Positions 9,832-18,625 are shown, counted from the stretch's first letter. The stretch: 64,000 nucleotides of DNA from Ferrigenium straubiae (GCA_019449655.1 JAHQXD010000001.1:183624-247623); one strand, 5' to 3'. The notes: a model not told the origin generated them from the sequence alone. Made by a program: numbers and translations.

Positions 9832-10272
9832 TCAGGGCTTTGGGCGGTCGCGCGACGGGATGCGGTAGAGCCAGGCCACCATCGTCAGGCCGAAAAAGGC
9901 CAGCGCCAGCTGCAGCCAGCCGTCCTTGATGAAGAAAACTATCGAACTGCCGAAGGTCAGGGTCATCGTGGTCACCGCCACCAGCTTGATCCGCCACGGA
10001 ATGCTGCGGTAGGTGCGCCATTCGACGATCAGCGGGCCCAGGGCCGGCTGGTTCATCAGCCAGTTGTAGAAGCGGTGCGACGAGCGTGCGTAGCACGCGG
10101 TGGCGAGCAGCAGGAAGGGCGTGGTCGGCAGGATGGGCGTGACGATGCCGATGATGCCGACCAGCAGGAACAGCGTGCCCAGTGCGGCGAAGACCACCCG
10201 CACCCAGAGGAAGCGGTGCTTGCGCACCTCGTGGCTGTAGTCGCGGCGTTCCACGGTTCTGGCCTTGTTCAA
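9832..10272 (-). CDS. DUF454 (YbaN-type) inner-membrane protein
   Basis: A 146-residue membrane protein. The typical DUF454 core TPILPTTPFLLLATACYARS is followed by NHPxxG-like text (NQPALGPLIVEWR) and two further hydrophobic segments. I chose TTG at 10270-10272 as the start because AGGGGGAAAGA lies just upstream and the TTGA overlaps the stop of the preceding gene by 4 nt, a coupling signature. Longer open frame upstream is only shadow of the preceding gene. Function of the family is unknown. Confidence 0.85.
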   Translation of the reverse strand: MNKARTVERRDYSHEVRKHRFLWVRVVFAALGTLFLLVGIIGIVTPILPTTPFLLLATACYARSSHRFYNWLMNQPALGPLIVEWRTYRSIPWRIKLVAVTTMTLTFGSSIVFFIKDGWLQLALAFFGLTMVAWLYRIPSRDRPKP

Positions 10273-11273
10273 TCTTTCCCCCTCAGCATATCGATGAAGC
10301 GGTCGATCTCCTCGCGCGACATCTGCCGCGAGGCCTCGAACGGCGCATGGGCTTCCGGCTGCCGCATGTCCAGGCGGATGCCCCACAGCGGACGTGTGCT
10401 GGTGGGCAGCATCGCGTAGCGCACGTCGCCGAGCAGGCCCGGATCTTCGGGATGCAGGGCGAGGTAGCCGTCGGAGAAGAAATCGAAGCGCCCGATGTCG
10501 CGGTAGAGCACCGAACCCGGAGCAAGCCCCGGCAGGTCGCGCGACAGGTCGAAGGCGCGCGCGGTATTGCCCGGATAAACCTTTGCGGTTCCGCCCACCC
10601 GCACCGCATCGACGTAGTAGATTCCACCGGAGCGGTAGATCGAGCGCCACAGCAGCAGATTGCCCATGGTCGGCTTGACGGTGAGTTTTGCGGCCTCATG
10701 CCCGCGCTGTGCGATGGTCGCGCGCATTGCGCCTTCGGCGCGCTGGTGCTGGAACCAGCCGAGGGAGAGGTAGACCGCTGCCAACAAGAGGCCGGCGCGC
10801 GCCGCCATCGTCTTGCGCGAGCGCAGACCGAGCAGCAGCGCCGCGCCGAGAACTAGCGAAAACAGCGGGTCGAAGATCGGCACGATGCTCCAGGCGATGC
10901 GCTCCCCGGTGAACGGCCACAGCAGGTGCGTGCCGTAGCTGGTGCAGGCATCGAGCAGGCCGCTCGTCGCGCAGCCCAGCAGGGCGTAAAGGTAGATGCG
11001 GCGGAAGCCGATCGGACGCCGGAGTGCCTTAAACGCGGGCCAGAGCAGCAGCGCAACCAGCAGGGCGCCGGCGGGAATGAAAACCAGCGAGTGGGTGAAT
11101 TGGCGGTGGTATTCCAGCACCAGCAGCGGGTCGGCGTCGGAGCGGATCAGCGCGTCGGCATCCGCGACCAGTGCGGCAAGGAAGCCCGTCGCCGTCGCGG
11201 CGCGCGTCTCTTCTTTCCTGCTGTACGATTGGGCGAGAGTTCCGCCCAGCAGGCCGTGGGTCAGGATGTCCAT
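10269..11273 (-). CDS. Membrane-bound metal-dependent hydrolase, YdjM/DUF457 family
   Basis: A 334-residue protein starting MDILTHGLLGG, with the family histidine and aspartate residues in DADALIRSDAD and HRQFTHSLVFIPAG, several membrane helices in the first half, and a hydrophilic C-terminal half. YdjM-like proteins are zinc-type hydrolases of the inner membrane with an unknown substrate. ATG 11273 is preferred over the upstream ATG because GGAACG precedes it and because the family begins at this motif. The gene is transcribed ahead of, and coupled to, the DUF454 gene. Confidence 0.87.
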   Translation of the reverse strand: MDILTHGLLGGTLAQSYSRKEETRAATATGFLAALVADADALIRSDADPLLVLEYHRQFTHSLVFIPAGALLVALLLWPAFKALRRPIGFRRIYLYALLGCATSGLLDACTSYGTHLLWPFTGERIAWSIVPIFDPLFSLVLGAALLLGLRSRKTMAARAGLLLAAVYLSLGWFQHQRAEGAMRATIAQRGHEAAKLTVKPTMGNLLLWRSIYRSGGIYYVDAVRVGGTAKVYPGNTARAFDLSRDLPGLAPGSVLYRDIGRFDFFSDGYLALHPEDPGLLGDVRYAMLPTSTRPLWGIRLDMRQPEAHAPFEASRQMSREEIDRFIDMLRGKD

Positions 11274-11537
11274 CAGCCGCGTTCCGTCGTGCGGAGAAGG
11301 CAGGCCGCTCGACGGCACGGGAAGCGAAGCTGCATTTCCAAGGGGTCTGGTTCCGGTCGGTGTATCGATGCCCGGCAGGATGCCGGAGCCGCAAGTTTAT
11401 CAATCGCACCAATCCATGTCCATTGCGGGCAGACCGTGCTTCCTGTGCGGCCGCAATCCCCTGTGCTAGACTTAGACGCAAACGGCGCAGGGGATGAGGC
11501 CTGCTGAAATGACTCCTGAACCACGAGGGCGATCGCG

Positions 11538-12011
11538 ATGAAAAAAATTCTGCTGACTCTGCTGGTGCTGGCCAGTGCAAACGCTTTTGCCGGGCTCAGC
11601 AAATGGGTGGACGCAAACGGTAAGGTGCATTATTCCGACGAGCCTCCGCCTCCCAACGTGAAGGTGGAGAAATTGCGCCTTCCTTCGGCGGCTGAGGCCC
11701 CCGTGAGCACAAGCGGCGTGGCTGCCACGAGCGCGCCCGCCGGGCCCAAGACCATCGCGGAACGCGAGGCGGAAATGAAAAAGGCACAGCAGGCGAAGAA
11801 GGAAGCCGCCGACAAGGCTGCCAAGGAGCAGGCCAGGGTAGACGCAGAGAAAGTCAACTGTGCCGCCGCCCAACAGAACCTGCGCGTCCTGCAGGAGGGG
11901 ATGCGCCTGGTCGAGATCGACGCCAAAGGCGAACGCTCCTACCTGGACGACAACCAGCGCCGCCAGCGCATCGAAAAAGCCCAGCAGGACATCAATACCT
12001 ACTGCAAATGA
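11538..12011 (+). CDS. Periplasmic DUF4124-domain protein
   Basis: A 157-residue exported protein with signal peptide MKKILLTLLVLASANAFA. The DUF4124 hallmark follows at once: KWVDANGKVHYSDEPPP (about residues 22-38). The middle is a charged Lys/Ala/Glu-rich coiled coil and the tail reads RQRIEKAQQDINTYC. Cys126 and the terminal Cys could form a disulfide. DUF4124 proteins are common in beta/gammaproteobacterial envelopes, with no fixed role. A CGATCGCG stretch precedes the ATG and no strong SD is seen. Confidence 0.87.
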   Translation: MKKILLTLLVLASANAFAGLSKWVDANGKVHYSDEPPPPNVKVEKLRLPSAAEAPVSTSGVAATSAPAGPKTIAEREAEMKKAQQAKKEAADKAAKEQARVDAEKVNCAAAQQNLRVLQEGMRLVEIDAKGERSYLDDNQRRQRIEKAQQDINTYCK

Positions 12012-12173
12012 CCAGGCCGGGCGATCCGGCCCCTTCACAAACATAAGTTTCCTGCACAGACCTAGTTCACCCCTCCAGTCAATAGGCCGGAATATATAGG
12101 CATTTCGGCATATAGGTATCTTCCGGTTACGGTGGTAGATTTCTCGCCACGAAATCTAACCAAGGAGCCGCCG

Positions 12174-12362
12174 ATGAACACCGAAACCATCGCAAAGCCA
12201 GTAGAAATCAAATCATTCAGCTTGCAGGCCGAAATTATTCGGCAGATACAGGTCAACAATGGGCAGACTCCTTGCTATGCCACATCCAACAGCAATTACT
12301 GCGACAAGAAGGAGTGCGGCTGGCGTCATGACTGCTTCGATGATGTCGGCGAAGCAGAGTGA
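12174..12362 (+). CDS. Small Cys-rich protein of unknown function
   Basis: A 62-residue protein. ATG 12174 has a strong SD (AAGGAG, 7 nt upstream), which rules out the longer in-frame start at 12132. The second half holds four cysteines in the order TPCYAT, NYCDKKECGWRHDCF. This suggests a small metal-binding or disulfide fold. I recognise this type of sequence only as a short conserved hypothetical. It stands alone between the DUF4124 gene and a transposase remnant. No function is claimed. Confidence 0.65.
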   Translation: MNTETIAKPVEIKSFSLQAEIIRQIQVNNGQTPCYATSNSNYCDKKECGWRHDCFDDVGEAE

Positions 12363-12754
12363 CCGTAGCTTACTTTTTTGGATGTGCGGCGATCAAATAG
12401 CCAGACTCTGACCGGACACTACTGAGTCGAAAGCAGAAATTAAAGATGTCTGTCCAGAATAAGGAAGCGCTGAATAATCCCTCCGTTCGTGGCGAGCCCT
12501 TCGGCATTGCTCAGGATAGGCATATGGAACCATGAACGGAAGATGGCGCACGATCAGCGTGACTAATTCGAGTCATTTAAAATGCTGATATTGTTGACGA
12601 TAATCGAACTGTTGCAGCTCTGTGCCGAGCGCCTGTTGCAGGTTTCACGTTCCTGCGCATCATCGCTGCAGCCATAAGTTCCCGTACCGGTCGATGCGGG
12701 CAAACATCGCCATTCGCCCCGCAAACCCGAAGGTCTCAAGACCGAAATCCTCGC
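12363..12754. other. Intergenic stretch without recognisable gene
   Basis: About 390 nt between the small Cys-rich gene and the transposase remnant. I see no convincing coding frame, RNA gene or long repeat. Open frames here lack SD sequences and have implausible composition. It is probably decayed IS flank. Confidence 0.5.
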
Positions 12755-13135
12755 CTCAAGGCGCGCATGCTGCAAGCCGGATGCCGCACCATCGCCGACA
12801 CCTGCAATCGCCGCTTTGCCGCTTTCCGCCGGATCAGCGTGGAAAAAAACTGTGTCCACTACATCCTGTAACGTCACAACTACGAGATTCAGATCCTGCG
12901 CCGCAAGCTCAAGCATGCCAAACCGAAGCTCGTGGCACGCAACCTCATCTGGGCCATCGACCTCACCGGCAAGACCGATGCACATGGCAAGCTGCACTCC
13001 CTGTTGGGGATCATCGACCACGGCAGCAGGGCGTTACTTCACTTGCAGGCCCTGCATGACAAGACCTCGCGTACCCTGATCGCCAGCATTGGCCAAGCCA
13101 TCTGCGCCTGCGGCAAACGCGATGTCACGCGCTAA
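12755..13135 (+). pseudogene. Remnant of an integrase-core (DDE, IS3/IS481-like) transposase
   Basis: In one frame the text runs LKARMLQAGCRTIADTCNRR (HTH-like), then an in-frame TAA at 12869-12871, then HNYEIQILRRKLKHAKPK and VARNLIWAIDLTGKTDAHGK with LLGIIDHGSRALL. The last part is the beginning of an rve catalytic domain (first Asp in WAIDLT, second region IIDHGS). The frame stops at 13135 before the third catalytic Glu, and no start codon or inverted repeats are seen. The gene is therefore broken by a nonsense codon and truncated at both ends. Confidence 0.75.
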
Positions 13136-13310
13136 AAGCGCGAAATGGGAAGATGAATGATGCAGCGATAAATATAACGAACGAAAGACAGATTGGCGAG
13201 GCGAATTAGAGCAGTAAAAACCGACAGGAGATGCGAAAAAATGGAAAAATCGACTCAAGGAAACGAACGGCGGGCACGCGGACGGGGCAGAAATTTTATT
13301 TCTGCGCCAT

Positions 13311-13316
13311 TATACT
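13311..13316 (+). promoter_or_regulatory. Putative -10 box of the antiporter transcript
   Basis: TATACT placed about 6 nt before the first base of the structured leader. The matching -35 is weak. The placement is an inference from spacing. Confidence 0.4.
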
Positions 13317-13320
13317 GCCC

Positions 13321-13411
13321 AGGCACCCGGGACGCTAATGCCCCGATGGGATAAACCATCGAAAAGCCGATGGGATTGCGCCGGGATAAGCGCGCCTGTT
13401 CTTCTGGCGCT
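13321..13411 (+). promoter_or_regulatory. Structured 5' leader, candidate riboswitch for the cation antiporter
   Basis: The leader can close on itself. AGGC 13321-13324 pairs with GCCT 13394-13397, CCCGG 13326-13330 with CCGGG 13381-13385, and CGC 13333-13335 with GCG 13378-13380. Inside, CGATGG 13344-13349 pairs with CCATCG 13356-13361. An identical CGATGG at 13368-13373 can compete for the same partner. A downstream hairpin (AAGCGC 13388-13393 with GCGCTT 13406-13411) would use up the 3' arm of the outer stem. Mutually exclusive folds upstream of an ion antiporter are what a riboswitch would show. The nhaA-I (Li+) and other ion classes should be tested; I cannot confirm a class. Confidence 0.5.
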
Positions 13412-13428
13412 TGCATTGAAAGATCATA

Positions 13429-14667
13429 ATGGAAACCTCAGCCTCACTTGAATTGGCCAAGCATGTCCTGCTGGTGTTCGGCATCGTCCTCGCCGTGGGA
13501 ACCTTCTCCGGCCTGCTGGCCCGATTGGTTCGGGTGCCCGACGTGGTGGTGTTCCTGCTGGTAGGTATGCTGCTCGGCCCCAGCGTCTTGGGGCTGGTGG
13601 ACATCAAGGCCGATTCCGCGATCAATCAATTGATCCTGATCTTCGGCGCCAGCTACATCCTGTTCGACGGCGGCGCGACGATCCGCCTCAAGGTGCTGAA
13701 GGAGGTATGGATCACCATCGTGGTGATCGCTACCGTCGGCGTGCTGATCACTGGCGCCATCACCGGCGCAGCGGCCTATTATTTCCTCGGTGTTCCCGTC
13801 ATCGTCGCGCTGCTGCTCGGTGCCGTGCTCGCTTCCACAGATCCGGCGACGCTGGTGCCGGTGTTCAAGCAGGTCAGGATCAGGGAGCGCGTCGCGCAGA
13901 CGGTGATGAGCGAGTCTGCCTTCAACGACGCGATGGGCGCCATCCTCACTTTTACGATATTGGGTATTGCGATGGGTGCGGGCGAATTCTCGGCGGGCGA
14001 TGCGCTCATCGACCTGCTCAAGCAATCGCTGCTGGGCATCATGATCGGCGGAATGCTGGGTTACATGGCGGCCTTCTTTATCGCGCATGAAAAATTCGGT
14101 TTCCTCGCCGAATATGCGCCGGTGGTCACCCTGATGGCGGTGATCGGCGCCTACATGGGTGCGGACGGCATGCATGCCAGCGGCTTCATGGCGGTGTTCG
14201 TGTTCGGCATCATGCTCGGCAACCAGGAATCCTTCGGTTTCGAGCGCGTCAAGCATGACGAGGCCATCCTCGAGGATTTCATCATGACCACCGCGCTGAT
14301 CATGCGCATGTTTATCTTCATCCTGCTCGGCGCGCAGGTGGATTTCGGCCTGATGAACCAGTACCTGCTTGCAGGCGGAGCGGTGGTGGCGGTGTTTATG
14401 CTGGTCGCGCGTCCGGCGACGGTGTTCCTGTGTACCCTGCCGGATCGCCGCGCCAAGTGGAGCCTCAGGGAGATGCTGTTCATGTGCTGGACCCGCGAGA
14501 CCGGCGTGATCCCCGGTGCGCTGGCCGGCATGCTGGTCGGTATGAAAGCGCCCGGCGCGCAGATCATCGCCTCGGTGACCTTCATCGCCATCCTCGTGAC
14601 CATTCTGATCCAGGCCACCACCACCAAGTGGCTGGCGAAGAAACTGGATTTACTGGCGGAAGACTAG
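13429..14667 (+). CDS. Cation:proton antiporter, CPA1 (NhaP-like) family
   Basis: A 412-residue inner-membrane antiporter with about 12 hydrophobic segments. The family core is visible as LASTDPATLVPVFKQVRIRE and TVMSESAFNDAMGAILTF, where the Asp in FNDA is the ion-binding residue of CPA1 carriers. It exchanges Na+ (or Li+/K+) for H+. There is no long cytoplasmic C-terminal TrkA domain. It stands alone, preceded by the structured leader, with only a weak SD (GAAAGA) before ATG 13429, so translation may depend on the leader fold. Confidence 0.9.
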   Translation: METSASLELAKHVLLVFGIVLAVGTFSGLLARLVRVPDVVVFLLVGMLLGPSVLGLVDIKADSAINQLILIFGASYILFDGGATIRLKVLKEVWITIVVIATVGVLITGAITGAAAYYFLGVPVIVALLLGAVLASTDPATLVPVFKQVRIRERVAQTVMSESAFNDAMGAILTFTILGIAMGAGEFSAGDALIDLLKQSLLGIMIGGMLGYMAAFFIAHEKFGFLAEYAPVVTLMAVIGAYMGADGMHASGFMAVFVFGIMLGNQESFGFERVKHDEAILEDFIMTTALIMRMFIFILLGAQVDFGLMNQYLLAGGAVVAVFMLVARPATVFLCTLPDRRAKWSLREMLFMCWTRETGVIPGALAGMLVGMKAPGAQIIASVTFIAILVTILIQATTTKWLAKKLDLLAED

Positions 14668-14759
14668 CGCTGCCTTCTTTGGCTGCCGCTTGGGCGGCGC
14701 GCAATGCGGTTATGTTATGCTCCGTCCATCTCCGATGGTTGATCGGATATTGACGCAGC

Positions 14760-15536
14760 ATGAAAACGATCCAGTCCCGCGACAATCCCTTTTTCAAGGA
14801 ACTCTCCAGGCTTGCCGGTTCGGCGCGGCAACGCGGCAAGGCCGGGCAGACCCTGCTGGACGGCGCGCATCTGCTGGCGGCGTATCTGGATGCCGGGAAA
14901 CAGCCGCAGCACATTCTGCTGAATGCGGCCGCGTTGCACGATGCGGAAATAGCGGCGTTGCTCGAACGCGCTGCAGGCATACCGGTGACGCAGCTGGACG
15001 ACAGGCTGTTCGCGGAACTCAGCGAACTGAAAACGCCGACCGGCATCCTCACCGTGATCGATCTGCCGCATCCGGCGGGAACGGCGGCCGACAGCCGCCT
15101 TGCATTGATGCTGGAGGATATCCAGGATCCCGGCAATCTCGGCTCGATGCTGCGCTCGGCGGCGGCAGCGGGCTGCGATGCGGTGTTTCTCTCCAAAGGC
15201 TGCGCCGATGCATGGTCGCCGAAGGTGCTGCGCGCCGCGATGGGCGGGCATTTTGCGCTGGATATCCATGAGCGGCAGGATTTGCCGGAGGTGGCCAAGG
15301 CATTCCGTGGTGCGCTGCTGGCGGCCAGTCTGCAGGCCACGCACAGCCTGTATGACTGCGATTTGCGCGGCAAGGTGGCGTTCCTGGTCGGCAACGAAGG
15401 GGCAGGGCTGTCTGGCGGCTTGCTGAGACTCGCCACGCAGACCATTGCCATCCCGATGCCCGGTAGGGTCGAGTCGCTGAACGCCGCGGCGGCTACGGCG
15501 ATCTGTCTGTTCGAGGCGGTGCGGCAACGCATGTAG
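14760..15536 (+). CDS. SpoU/TrmH-family RNA 2'-O-methyltransferase
   Basis: A 258-residue SPOUT methyltransferase. The N-terminal substrate-binding domain starts MKTIQSRDNPFFKELSRLAG. The catalytic knot shows motif 1 (LEDIQDPGNLGSMLRSAAA), motif 2 (FLVGNEGAGLS) and motif 3 (IPMPGRVESLNAAAATAICL). It uses SAM to methylate a ribose in rRNA or tRNA; the two-domain form most resembles RlmB/TsnR-like 23S rRNA enzymes. A TATGCT-type -10 lies near 14715. It is monocistronic and upstream of the rpsF operon. Confidence 0.88.
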   Translation: MKTIQSRDNPFFKELSRLAGSARQRGKAGQTLLDGAHLLAAYLDAGKQPQHILLNAAALHDAEIAALLERAAGIPVTQLDDRLFAELSELKTPTGILTVIDLPHPAGTAADSRLALMLEDIQDPGNLGSMLRSAAAAGCDAVFLSKGCADAWSPKVLRAAMGGHFALDIHERQDLPEVAKAFRGALLAASLQATHSLYDCDLRGKVAFLVGNEGAGLSGGLLRLATQTIAIPMPGRVESLNAAAATAICLFEAVRQRM

Positions 15537-15575
15537 CATCACCTCGTTCCGGTATGCCATAAATCCCCAAAATCC

Positions 15576-15603
15576 TTGACGCATAAGCCTATTCCGCTAT
15601 AAT
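15576..15603 (+). promoter_or_regulatory. Sigma70 promoter of the rpsF-priB-rpsR-rplI operon
   Basis: TTGACG at 15576-15581 and a perfect TATAAT at 15598-15603, with 16-nt spacing. It drives a leader of about 80 nt before rpsF. Confidence 0.85.
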
Positions 15604-15639
15604 GCGCGCCCTTGTGAGGCTGATAGGCAGCTTCGCATA

Positions 15640-15680
15640 CCTTGCTCCACCGTTACGCATGGCGGGGGGCTTTAACCATA
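15640..15680 (+). promoter_or_regulatory. Possible S6:S18 autoregulatory leader
   Basis: The rpsF 5' UTR contains CTCCACCGTTACGCATGG followed by CGGGG, which can fold into a hairpin exposing CCG. A CCG-containing hairpin is the known binding site of the S6:S18 complex in rpsF leaders of many bacteria. The match is by eye only. Confidence 0.4.
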
Positions 15681-15690
15681 AGGAGATGTA

Positions 15691-16074
15691 ATGCGTCATT
15701 ACGAAATCGTATTTATCGTGCATCCCGATCAGAGCGAGCAGGTGCCCGCGATGATCGAACGCTACCGCACGCTGGTCACTTCCAAGAGCGGCCAGATTCA
15801 CCGCCTGGAAGACTGGGGCCGCCGCCAACTGGCTTACCCGATCCAGAAAATCCACAAGGCACACTACGTGCTGATGAACATCGAATGCAACCAGGAAACC
15901 CTGGATGAGTTGGAGCATGCCTTCCGCTTCAACGACGCGGTGCTGCGCCACCTGACCGTCAAGACCAAGGCTGCCGTCACCGAGCCGTCTGCGATGATGA
16001 AGGAAGAGAAATCCCGTTCCGTGCCGGTCGAAGGCGCCGCTGCGCCGCAGGCTGAAGAAGGCGCGGCAGCGTAG
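15691..16074 (+). CDS. rpsF: 30S ribosomal protein S6
   Basis: A 127-residue bS6 starting [19 protein letters not shown], with [20 protein letters not shown] typical of the RNA- and S18-binding face. The last 25 residues are an acidic/Ala-rich tail. It has a strong SD (AAGGAG) 5 nt before ATG. It is the first gene of the classic S6-PriB-S18-L9 operon. Confidence 0.97.
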   Translation: MRHYEIVFIVHPDQSEQVPAMIERYRTLVTSKSGQIHRLEDWGRRQLAYPIQKIHKAHYVLMNIECNQETLDELEHAFRFNDAVLRHLTVKTKAAVTEPSAMMKEEKSRSVPVEGAAAPQAEEGAAA

Positions 16075-16076
16075 GC

Positions 16077-16373
16077 TTGGCGCGTAACCAGGTTGTCATC
16101 AGCGGTGAGCTGATCGCGCTGGAAAGCATGCGGTATACCCCGGCCGGGGTGGCGAGAGTGGCGCTGACATTGAGCCACAGCTCGCAACAGCCCGAAGCGG
16201 ATGGAATGCGGCAGGTGCGGTGCGAAGTGAATGCGCTGGCGTTTGCCGGAGTGGCCGAAAAGGCCGCGAAGTTCGCAGTAGGGCAGACCGTGAAGGTACG
16301 TGGCTTCCTGGCGCAGCAAAGCATCCGCAGCCGGCAACTGGTTTTGCATATCAATGACATAATTTTGGAATAA
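16077..16373 (+). CDS. priB: Primosomal replication protein PriB
   Basis: A 98-residue single OB-fold protein related to SSB that bridges PriA and DnaT/DnaB at stalled forks. The text ARNQVVISGELIALESMRYT and VRCEVNALAFAGVAEKAAKF is typical. The start is TTG at 16077, 2 nt after the rpsF stop, with no ATG available at the right place. Its position between rpsF and rpsR is the conserved one. Confidence 0.93.
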   Translation: MARNQVVISGELIALESMRYTPAGVARVALTLSHSSQQPEADGMRQVRCEVNALAFAGVAEKAAKFAVGQTVKVRGFLAQQSIRSRQLVLHINDIILE

Positions 16374-16382
16374 GGAAATATC

Positions 16383-16655
16383 ATGGCTCGTATAGACAAG
16401 AAGAAGGATGACAAGAACAAGCGTTCTTCCCGCAACAATCTGTTCAAACGCCGCAAGTTTTGCCGCTTCACGGTCGAGAAAATCGCCGAGGTGGACTACA
16501 AGGACGTGAATATCCTCAAGGAATTCATCTCCGAAAACGGCAAGCTGATCCCGGCGCGCATCACTGGCACCAAGACTCGCTATCAGCGCCAACTGAGCAC
16601 TGCCGTGAAGCGCGCGCGCTTCCTGGCCTTGCTGCCCTACACCGATCTGCACTAA
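16383..16655 (+). CDS. rpsR: 30S ribosomal protein S18
   Basis: A 90-residue bS18 with a basic N-terminus, [16 protein letters not shown], then [20 protein letters not shown]. One cysteine (FCRF) is kept, so this is the usual C+ form for this group. An AAGGAAATATC stretch precedes ATG. Confidence 0.97.
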   Translation: MARIDKKKDDKNKRSSRNNLFKRRKFCRFTVEKIAEVDYKDVNILKEFISENGKLIPARITGTKTRYQRQLSTAVKRARFLALLPYTDLH

Positions 16656-16666
16656 GGAGCGAAGTC

Positions 16667-17116
16667 ATGCAAGTAATTTTGATGGAAAAAGTGACCAACG
16701 TCGGCCAACTGGGCGATGTGGTCAAGGTCAGGAACGGCTTTGCCCGCAATTTTCTGATCCCCCAAGGCAAGGCCAAGCGCGCGACCGCAGCCAACATGGC
16801 CGAGTTCGAAACGCGCCGCGCCGAGATCGAGGCGGCCGAGAAGGCCAGGCTGGCGGAAGCGCAGGCGCGCGGTGAAAAGCTCGCCGGCCTGACGGTGCAG
16901 ATCGTGCAAAAGGCCGGCGTGGACGGCAAGCTGTTCGGTTCGGTCACCAATGCCGACATCGTGGTGGTACTGGCTGCACAGGGCTTCGAGATCGAGAAGG
17001 CGCAGGTGCGCATGCCCACCGGCCATCTCAAGACCATCGGCGACCATCCGGTCAGCATTGCGCTGCACACCGATGTGGTCGTTGACATCACCGTCTCGGT
17101 GCTCGGCGAACAGTAA
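16667..17116 (+). CDS. rplI: 50S ribosomal protein L9
   Basis: A 149-residue bL9: [32 protein letters not shown], the long connecting helix, and the C-terminal domain [11 protein letters not shown] with [16 protein letters not shown] 16667 has an AAGGAG SD at the right spacing. Longer open frame upstream is shadow of rpsR. It closes the operon before a terminator. Confidence 0.97.
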   Translation: MQVILMEKVTNVGQLGDVVKVRNGFARNFLIPQGKAKRATAANMAEFETRRAEIEAAEKARLAEAQARGEKLAGLTVQIVQKAGVDGKLFGSVTNADIVVVLAAQGFEIEKAQVRMPTGHLKTIGDHPVSIALHTDVVVDITVSVLGEQ

Positions 17117-17142
17117 TCCGCCTTTGCATCAAGGCGATACGG

Positions 17143-17168
17143 AAAAGGACTGGCGACAGTCCTTTTTT
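17143..17168 (+). terminator. Rho-independent terminator of the rpsF-rplI operon
   Basis: A stem AAAAGGACT / AGTCCTTTT with a 6-nt loop and a T run, 26 nt after rplI. Confidence 0.9.
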
Positions 17169-17221
17169 GTTTCCATCAGAGTAAAATATCTTCCGCTTAC
17201 ACCTCGGGCGCAATCTGCCAA

Positions 17222-18604
17222 ATGAACAATTTCTCCGCTGCCGACGCACAACTCGACCAGATCAAACTGCCGCCGCATTCCGTGGAAGCCGAGCAGTCGG
17301 TGCTGGGTGGCCTGCTGCTCGAGGCGAGCGCGCTGGACAAGATTGCCGACCTGATGACCGACGACGATTTCTATCGTCACGAGCACCGCCTGATCTACCG
17401 CCAGATCGTACGCCTGAGCGAGATGGCCAAGCCGGTGGACGTGATTACCGTCGCCGAGGCGCTGGAGATCGCCGGTGAGCTGGACAAGGTCGGCGGCCTG
17501 CCGTACCTGGGCAGCCTGGCGCAGAACGTGCCGTCGGCAGCCAACATCCGCCGCTACGGCGAGATCGTGCGCGAGCGTTCCATCATGCGCAAGCTGGTGG
17601 AGGTCGGCACCGATATTTCCAGCAGCGCCTACAGCCCGGCCGGACGCGACGCCGCGCAACTGCTCGACGAGGCGGAAAGCAAGGTGTTCGAGATTGCCGA
17701 GGCGGGGTCGCGCGGCAAGCAGGGGTTCATGTCCATGCCGCCGTTGCTGACCCAGGTGGTGGAGCGCATCGAGACGCTCTACGGGCGCGACAACCAGAGC
17801 GACGTAACCGGTACGGCCACCGGTTTCACCGATCTGGATCGCATGACATCTGGCTTGCAGCCGGGCGATTTGATCATCGTGGCGGGGCGCCCGAGTATGG
17901 GCAAGACCGCCTTCTCCATCAATATCGCCGAGAACGTCGCGCTGGACGGCAAGCTGCCGGTGGCGATCTTCAGTATGGAAATGGGCGCATCGCAACTGGC
18001 GATGCGTATGCTCGGTTCGGTCGGCAAGCTCAACCAGCATGACCTGCGCACGGGCCGCCTGCAGGACGACGACTGGGGGCGGCTGACCCATGCGCTCGGC
18101 AGGCTCAACGACGCGCCGGTTTACATCGACGAAAGCGCCGCGCTGTCAGCCCTCGAAGTGCGCGCGCGGGCGCGCCGCCTGCACCGCCAGAACAACGGGC
18201 TGGGCCTGATCGTACTGGACTACCTGCAACTGATGAGTTCGCCCGGCAACAAGGCGAGCGAGAATCGCGCCACGGAAATCTCGGAAATTTCCCGTTCCCT
18301 GAAGTCGCTGGCGAAGGAATTGCATGTGCCGGTGATCGCGCTGTCGCAGTTGAACCGCAGCCTGGAGCAGCGCCCCAACAAACGCCCGGTGATGTCCGAT
18401 CTGCGCGAATCGGGCGCTATCGAACAGGATGCCGACCTGATCCTCTTCATCTATCGCGACGAAGTCTACAACAGCGATTCCCCCGACAAGGGCAAGGCCG
18501 AGATCATCATCGGCAAGCAGCGTAACGGCCCGATCGGTAAGGTGGAACTCGCGTTCCGCGGCGAATACACGCGCTTCGACAACCTGGCTTCCGGCGGCTA
18601 TTGA
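17222..18604 (+). CDS. dnaB: Replicative DNA helicase DnaB
   Basis: A 460-residue hexameric helicase. The DnaB_N domain (PHSVEAEQSVLGGLLLEASA) is followed by a RecA-like domain with Walker A GRPSMGKTAF, Walker B LIVLDYLQLM, and SDLRESGAIEQDADLILFIYR with GKQRNGPIGKVELAF near the end. No intein is present. The last codons and the stop form half of a perfect 16-bp hairpin shared with the 3' UTR. Its position after rplI is conserved in this group. Confidence 0.97.
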   Translation: MNNFSAADAQLDQIKLPPHSVEAEQSVLGGLLLEASALDKIADLMTDDDFYRHEHRLIYRQIVRLSEMAKPVDVITVAEALEIAGELDKVGGLPYLGSLAQNVPSAANIRRYGEIVRERSIMRKLVEVGTDISSSAYSPAGRDAAQLLDEAESKVFEIAEAGSRGKQGFMSMPPLLTQVVERIETLYGRDNQSDVTGTATGFTDLDRMTSGLQPGDLIIVAGRPSMGKTAFSINIAENVALDGKLPVAIFSMEMGASQLAMRMLGSVGKLNQHDLRTGRLQDDDWGRLTHALGRLNDAPVYIDESAALSALEVRARARRLHRQNNGLGLIVLDYLQLMSSPGNKASENRATEISEISRSLKSLAKELHVPVIALSQLNRSLEQRPNKRPVMSDLRESGAIEQDADLILFIYRDEVYNSDSPDKGKAEIIIGKQRNGPIGKVELAFRGEYTRFDNLASGGY

Positions 18605-18619
18605 GCCGCCGGAAGCCAG
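18584..18619. terminator. Perfect 16-bp hairpin spanning the dnaB stop codon
   Basis: CTGGCTTCCGGCGGCT and its exact reverse complement are separated by the 4-nt loop ATTG. The TGA stop starts inside the loop. No T run follows on either strand. It lies between the convergent genes dnaB and tpx, so it may act as a bidirectional 3'-end stabiliser or a factor-dependent terminator. Confidence 0.6.
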
Positions 18620-18625
18620 CCTTAC

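Noticed and set aside
12174..12362. Toxin-antitoxin pair at the small Cys-rich gene
   Set aside because: There is no partner gene and no toxin motif. It stands alone with a normal SD.
12563..13021. Minus-strand protein of 152 aa in the transposase remnant
   Set aside because: It is antisense to the rve-type remnant, whose plus-strand text is recognisable, and has no support of its own.
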